From: Pseudomonadota bacterium
GTDB taxonomy: Bacteria; Myxococcota; Myxococcia; Myxococcales; Myxococcaceae
Assembly: GCA_023424585.1 (NCBI GenBank)
Contig: JAFADT010000180.1
Coordinates: 1 to 9,323 of the forward strand
Direction: 5' to 3'
Length of the DNA: 9,323 nucleotides
In this document: in pieces, positions 5,604 to 9,323 of the stretch
Layout of the letters: every line of letters begins with the position of its first letter
Numbering within the stretch: position 1 is the stretch's first letter
Translations under genes and position numbers: made by a program
Notes under the pieces: generated by a model
Seen by the model: the letters and a program-made list of their open reading frames with translations, nothing else
Database searches by the model: none
Told to the model about the DNA's origin: nothing

Positions 5604-7043
5604 ATGGAGCAGAAGCCGCTGCGGGACTTCCTGGAGATTCCCTACGACGAGTTGGAGGAGCTCAACCTCCGGGTGAAGGAACAGCGCCTCCGCCGTGAGT
5701 CGCCGGACAAGATTCGCGAGGAGCGCCTCAAGTACCTGGCCGACGAGAAGCGCATCAAGGCCATCACCGTGTGCTTCACCGACCTGGAAGGTCGGCTGCA
5801 CATGCTGGACTACGACAAGAAGTTCCTCCTCAAGAGCGCGGACAACCTCACCTTCGACGGCTCCTCCATCCGCGGCTTCTCCGCGCAGGCGGAGAGCGAC
5901 CTGCGCCTGAACGTGGACTGGGGCGCGTTCTACTGGCTGCCGTCCGACGTCTTCGGCCCCGGCAAGGTGCTGGCGTTCTGCGAGGTGCTGGAGCGCGACG
6001 GCACGCCGTACGCCTCGGACATGCGCGGCCAGCTCAAGCGCGCCACCGAGCAGCTGTTCCAGAAGGACGGCACCGTGTTCCACGCGGCGCCGGAGATCGA
6101 GGGCTTCCTCTTCAAGGGCCGTGACGCCGAGCGCCACTACCACGAGGAGGGCAAGTTCGAGTTCATCTCCATCGGCGGCTACTACCACGCGCTGCCGGGC
6201 GACGGGCTCCGCACCTTCATCGACAAGGCCGCGGAGGCGCAGCGCGCCATGGGCTTCCAGAACGAGAAGGACCACCCGGAGGTGGCGCCCTCCCAGTTCG
6301 AGATGAACTTCTCGTACAGCGAGGCGCTGGTCTCCGCCGACCAGATCCAGCTCTACAAGCTGCTCTGCCGCCAGGTCGCCGCGCAGCAGGGGCTGACGGC
6401 CAGCTTCCTGCCCAAGCCCGTCACGGGCGTGAACGGCAATGGCATGCACATCAACATGTCGCTGTCGAAGAACAACAAGAACCTGTTCTACGACAAGGGC
6501 GGCCAGGACGGCCTGTCGGCGATGGGCTGGGACTTCATCGACCGCATCCTCACCAACGCGAACGACATCTGCCTGGTGCTCAACTCCAGCGTGAACTCGT
6601 ACCGCCGCCTGGACCCGCACTACGAGGCGCCCAACCAGATCAAGGCCTCCGCGAACAACCGCGGCGCCATGGTGCGCATCCCGTTCGGCAACGAGCGCAG
6701 CGCGCGCATCGAGTGCCGCTCGGTGGCGCCGGACGCGAACCCGTACATGGTCCTCTACACGCTGCTGAAGACGGGCCTGGAGGGGCCGCAGCCGCAGGAG
6801 GACGCGGAGACCAAGCGCAGCCGCACGCGCTTCCTGCCGGACAACATCTACGACGCGGTGCGCTTCTTCAAGGGCAGCCAGTTCATCGCGCAGGCGCTGG
6901 GTGAGCAGGTGCAGGGCAAGTACGCGGAGCTGAAGGTGGCCTCCGCGGACCGCTGCCCCAAGCAGCTGGGCACGCGCGTGAAGGACGCGGAGATCCAGTT
7001 CCACCACGAGGTGACCAACCAGTACCTCTGGAACCTCTTCTAG
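5604..7043 (+). CDS. glnA: Type I glutamine synthetase, divergent form
   Basis: This 479-residue enzyme would make glutamine from glutamate, ammonia and ATP in the cytoplasm as a dodecamer. The ATG has GGAGG seven bases upstream. Visible signatures are FDGSSIRGF (84-92, with the catalytic Asp at 85), metal-binding glutamates in APEIEGFLF (E164, E166) and in HPEVAPSQFEM (E226, E233), GNGMHINMSL (277-286, with H282), NSYRRL (331-336), the nucleotide/substrate loop NNRGAMVRIP (351-360) and RIECRSVAPDANPY (368-381). DNIYDAV (413-419) corresponds to the NLYDLP loop of the E. coli enzyme, so Y416 sits where the adenylylated Tyr397 does. Whether it is modified is unknown. Compared with E. coli GlnA (469 residues) there is a charged, helical N-terminal extension of about 35 residues before the first domain, with shortening elsewhere. 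It may be a secondary or specialised paralogue rather than the main GlnA. It stands alone, with a hairpin after the stop. Confidence 0.92.
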   Translation: MEQKPLRDFLEIPYDELEELNLRVKEQRLRRESPDKIREERLKYLADEKRIKAITVCFTDLEGRLHMLDYDKKFLLKSADNLTFDGSSIRGFSAQAESDLRLNVDWGAFYWLPSDVFGPGKVLAFCEVLERDGTPYASDMRGQLKRATEQLFQKDGTVFHAAPEIEGFLFKGRDAERHYHEEGKFEFISIGGYYHALPGDGLRTFIDKAAEAQRAMGFQNEKDHPEVAPSQFEMNFSYSEALVSADQIQLYKLLCRQVAAQQGLTASFLPKPVTGVNGNGMHINMSLSKNNKNLFYDKGGQDGLSAMGWDFIDRILTNANDICLVLNSSVNSYRRLDPHYEAPNQIKASANNRGAMVRIPFGNERSARIECRSVAPDANPYMVLYTLLKTGLEGPQPQEDAETKRSRTRFLPDNIYDAVRFFKGSQFIAQALGEQVQGKYAELKVASADRCPKQLGTRVKDAEIQFHHEVTNQYLWNLF

Positions 7044-7053
7044 CGCTGGCGGT

Positions 7054-7120
7054 CGCGCGCCTGGAGGGACAGGTGGGCGGCGCCGGCCATCAGGCCCGCC
7101 GCCCCCCTCCCAGGCGCGCG
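7054..7120. terminator. Large hairpin between convergent glnA and hydrolase genes
   Basis: CGCGCGCCTGG (7054-7064) pairs perfectly over 11 bases with CCAGGCGCGCG (7110-7120). Inside it GGGCGGC (7075-7081) pairs with GCCGCCC (7098-7104), and GGCC (7085-7088) pairs with GGCC (7093-7096) around an ATCA loop. The structure fills most of the 113-base gap between two convergent stop codons, which fits a shared bidirectional terminator. No T-run follows, so it may act as a transcription block or 3'-end stabiliser rather than a classical intrinsic terminator. Confidence 0.55.
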
Positions 7121-7156
7121 CTCCACCCCTCCTGGCAGCGCGGTGGCACCGGATGA

Positions 7157-7963
7157 TCAGCGCAGGGTGCGCACGGCCTGCACCACGCGCGGCCACTCCT
7201 GGGAGCGCGGGTCGATGAGCTCGAAGTGGCCCGCGCCCTTCAGGGGCACCAGGTGCACCGGGTCCTTCTGCTGGACGCCTCTCGCGTGGAAGCCCTCGCT
7301 GACCTCGAGGGGGACGGTGTCATCCTCGGTGCCGTGGAGGAGGACCTGCGGCAGCTTCAGCGGCTGGAGCGCGGCGGGCGAGGCGACGGCGTAGCGCTCG
7401 GGGACCTGCTCCGGGGCGCCGCCCATGAAGGTCTTCACGATGCCCTTGCCCAGGTCCAGCGCCGCGCCCTGGGCGAGGTCCAGCACGCCGGCCAGGGACA
7501 CCACGCCCTTCAGCTTCAGGGGTGCGTCGCGGTACAGCGCCTGCTTCGGCGTGAGGCGGTGCCGCGCGGCGAGCCACATGGCCAGGTGCCCGCCCGCGGA
7601 GTGCCCCATGGCCACCACGTTGGACAGGTCCAGCCCCAGCGACGGGGCCGCGCTCAGCAGGTGATCCGCCGCGGCGGCCACGTCCTCCAGGGTGCCGGGG
7701 AAGCCGCCGCCGTCCTGGCCCACGCGCCGGTACTCCACGCTCCACGTGGCGAAGCCTCGCTTCGTCAGGTCCGCGCACAGGTGGCCCGCATGCTCCAGGC
7801 CGTACTCCGCGCGCCAGAAGCCGCCGTGGACGAAGAGGACCACGGGGTGCGGGCCCTTGCCCCTGGGCCTGCGCAGCTCGGTGAACTGCTGCGGGGCTTC
7901 GCCATAGGCGATGCGGGCGTCCGGCGGCGGTTGCGGCGTTTCCAGGACCCACTCGGAGCTCAT
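7157..7963 (-). CDS. Alpha/beta hydrolase (BD-FAE / kynurenine formamidase-like)
   Basis: This is a 268-residue cytoplasmic enzyme without a signal peptide. Motifs in order are HGGFW (46-50, oxyanion-hole HGG), WSVEYRRVGQDGGGFPGTLEDV (74-95), the nucleophile elbow GHSAGGH (120-126, Ser122), the acid in GTEDDTVP (211-218, D214 or D215) and the catalytic His in GAGHFELIDP (243-252, H246). The catalytic set is complete. The HGGxW with VEYRR...P.TLEDV pattern is typical of the esterase/formamidase group that includes kynurenine formamidase, but no kynurenine pathway gene is nearby, so the substrate is open. I chose ATG 7963 because the hydrolase fold begins there. No good Shine-Dalgarno sequence precedes it, and the frame continues upstream only as shadow of the kinase gene. 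It is divergent from the kinase gene with a 106-base gap. Confidence 0.91.
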   Translation of the reverse strand: MSSEWVLETPQPPPDARIAYGEAPQQFTELRRPRGKGPHPVVLFVHGGFWRAEYGLEHAGHLCADLTKRGFATWSVEYRRVGQDGGGFPGTLEDVAAAADHLLSAAPSLGLDLSNVVAMGHSAGGHLAMWLAARHRLTPKQALYRDAPLKLKGVVSLAGVLDLAQGAALDLGKGIVKTFMGGAPEQVPERYAVASPAALQPLKLPQVLLHGTEDDTVPLEVSEGFHARGVQQKDPVHLVPLKGAGHFELIDPRSQEWPRVVQAVRTLR

Positions 7964-8035
7964 GCGCGCATCTTGGGAACGGGCGGTCGGGCACCGCAAG
8001 TCGCGCCGCGGCGCCGTGGGCCGAAGCGCGGGGCT

Positions 8036-8068
8036 CCGGTACGCTCCCGGGCGATGGGAGCGTGCTGG
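8036..8068 (+). promoter_or_regulatory. Hairpin that hides the kinase gene's ribosome binding site
   Basis: The left arm, 8036-8048, pairs with the right arm, 8056-8068, over 13 continuous positions, two of them G-T wobbles. The core ACGCTCCC / GGGAGCGT is perfect, with a seven-base loop, GGGCGAT. The right arm contains GGGAG (8056-8060), the best Shine-Dalgarno match for the GTG at 8070, and ends two bases before that start codon. In RNA, this stem would block ribosome entry. As DNA, it could instead be an operator. Confidence 0.5.
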
Positions 8069-8069
8069 C

Positions 8070-9323
8070 GTGCTTGAGACGAACGAAGCGGAGCTGCGCA
8101 TGGCCCTGGCCGAGGGCCTCCTCTCCCGCGAGGACGTGGAGCGCCTGCGCGAGGAGGCGGCGCGACGTGGCGTCTCCCCGTTGCAGCTGCTCGTGGAGCA
8201 GGGGCGGCTCAACGCGGACTCGCTCGCGTCGCTGCGCCGGAGCATGGCGGTGGAGGCGGAGCCCCCCCCGCCTCCGGATGGCGGCGCGCGAAAGGGCACC
8301 GCCGACGACACGCTGCCTCCGGGCGCCGCGCCCGCCGCGGGAGTGGACGGTCCCGCGTTCCCGGTGCCGCACTGGACGCGCTACCGGCCGCTGCGCTTCC
8401 TGGGCCAGGGCGGCATGGGGCGCGTCTTCCTGGCGCGGGACCTGCGGCTGCACCGCGACGTGGCGCTGAAGTTCGTGCGCGACGAGGACCCCGAGCTGTC
8501 CCGCCGCTTCATCTCCGAGGCCCGCGCCCAGGCCCGCGTGGACCACGAGCGCGTCTGCCGCGTGTACGAGGTCGGCGAGGTCCAGGGCCGCGCGTACATC
8601 GCCATGCAGTACATCGCGGGGGCGCCGCTGCACACGCTCGCCGGCGCGCTGTCCGTGGAGCAGAAGGCGCTCGTGCTCCGCGACGCCACGCTGGGCGTGC
8701 ACGCGGCCCACCTGGCCGGGCTCGTGCACCGCGACCTCAAGCCCTCCAACATCCTCGTGGAGCGCGGCGACGACGGCGCCCTGCGCCCCTATGTCATGGA
8801 CTTCGGCCTGGCGCGCGACTGGAGCAGCGACGACGCCGCCACCGCCACGGGCACCGTGCTGGGCACGCCCCAGTACATGGCCCCCGAGCAGGCCCGCGGT
8901 GAGGTCACCCGGCTGGACCGGCGCGCGGACGTCTACAGCCTGGGCGCCACCCTGTATCACCTGCTCACCGGCCAGCCGCCTGTCACCGGCGCCAATGGCT
9001 TGGAGGTGCTCGGACGCATCGCCACCCAGGAGCCCCGGCGTCCCCGCGAGCTGGACGCGGCGATCCCGGCGGACCTGGAGGCCATCGTCCTCCAGTGCCT
9101 GGAGAAGGACCGCTCGCGACGCTACGGCTCCGCGCGGGCGCTGGCGGACGACCTCACGCGGTTCCTCGAAGGGGACCGGGTGCTCGCGCGCACGGGCCCC
9201 GCGTACCGCGCGCGCAAGGGGGTGGCCCGTCACCGGGGCGCCGTCGTCGTCGCGAGCCTCACCGCGCTCGCCGCGGCGGGCGCGGTGGGCCAGGGCGTGC
9301 TGGCCCGGCGGGAGGTGTCGCGC
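8070..9323 (+). CDS. Membrane Ser/Thr protein kinase, 3' end cut by the window
   Basis: 418 codons are visible and the frame is open at the edge. GTG 8070 has GGGAG nine bases upstream; an in-frame ATG at 8100 is a weaker alternative. Residues 1-60 are a charged helical domain (ALAEGLLSREDVERLREEA, then LLVEQGRL) common at the N-terminus of myxobacterial kinases and reminiscent of the N-terminal domain of type II secretion ATPases. A proline-rich linker follows (64-100). The Hanks-type kinase domain runs from about 105 to 370. It has the glycine loop GQGGMG (112-117), VALK Lys134, helix C Glu150, the catalytic loop HRDLKPSN (220-227), DFG (244-246) and GTPQYMAPE (265-273). All catalytic residues are present, and HRD marks it as an RD kinase. 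Residues about 391-409 are a transmembrane helix, so the kinase domain is cytoplasmic and a sensor or TPR-like domain should follow outside the window. Its signal and substrates are unknown. Confidence 0.95.
   Translation, partial: MLETNEAELRMALAEGLLSREDVERLREEAARRGVSPLQLLVEQGRLNADSLASLRRSMAVEAEPPPPPDGGARKGTADDTLPPGAAPAAGVDGPAFPVPHWTRYRPLRFLGQGGMGRVFLARDLRLHRDVALKFVRDEDPELSRRFISEARAQARVDHERVCRVYEVGEVQGRAYIAMQYIAGAPLHTLAGALSVEQKALVLRDATLGVHAAHLAGLVHRDLKPSNILVERGDDGALRPYVMDFGLARDWSSDDAATATGTVLGTPQYMAPEQARGEVTRLDRRADVYSLGATLYHLLTGQPPVTGANGLEVLGRIATQEPRRPRELDAAIPADLEAIVLQCLEKDRSRRYGSARALADDLTRFLEGDRVLARTGPAYRARKGVARHRGAVVVASLTALAAAGAVGQGVLARREVSR

Noticed and set aside
5458..5676. Small plus-strand frame of 72 codons leading into glnA
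   Set aside because: It overlaps the glnA start and promoter region, has no ribosome binding site and no recognisable sequence.
5490..7196. Minus-strand open frame of 568 codons across glnA
   Set aside because: It is antisense to a clear glutamine synthetase. Its product is rich in Arg, Leu, Val and His without motifs, as expected when a GC-rich gene is read in the wrong frame.
7320..9233. Minus-strand open frame of 637 codons across the kinase and hydrolase genes
   Set aside because: It covers two well-supported genes, and its product is a low-complexity Arg/Gly/Ala/His mixture.

Overview
The window is very GC-rich and densely coded. It looks like chromosomal DNA of a myxobacterium (Myxococcus or Corallococcus type). 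The reasons are the strong G/C bias at third codon positions, a Hanks-type Ser/Thr kinase with the N-terminal helical cap common in that group, two secreted lipoproteins, and frequent GTG starts. This assignment rests on style and gene content, not on a database match. I see no mobile element, tRNA, rRNA or CRISPR array. No gene-free stretch exceeds 300 bases; the longest is the 242-base gap before glnA (5362-5603).

Layout, left to right. (1) 1-2031, minus strand: an operon starting with a MoxR-type AAA+ ATPase, coupled by a TGATG overlap to a DUF5682 protein that runs off the left edge. (2) 2032-2230: a shared divergent upstream region. (3) 2231-3559, plus: a lipoprotein with a cysteine-rich N-terminal half and a ferritin-like di-iron C-terminal domain. 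(4) 3627-3980, minus: a small XRE-type DNA-binding protein, convergent with the previous gene, with a hairpin at its stop. (5) 4099-5361, plus: a lipoprotein with a C39-like cysteine peptidase domain, possibly read from a leaderless mRNA. (6) 5604-7043, plus: a divergent type I glutamine synthetase behind an AT-rich promoter region. (7) A large hairpin between convergent genes. (8) 7157-7963, minus: an alpha/beta hydrolase. (9) 8070 to the right edge, plus: a membrane Ser/Thr protein kinase whose ribosome binding site lies inside a 13-bp inverted repeat.

Most of these genes look like independent units. The only clear operon is MoxR-DUF5682. From what is known of such loci elsewhere, a von Willebrand factor A (VWA) gene may follow to the left of the window. 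This is the best candidate for a poorly described multi-gene system here. The SD-sequestering hairpin before the kinase, the ferritin-like lipoprotein and the divergent glutamine synthetase are the other points worth checking.
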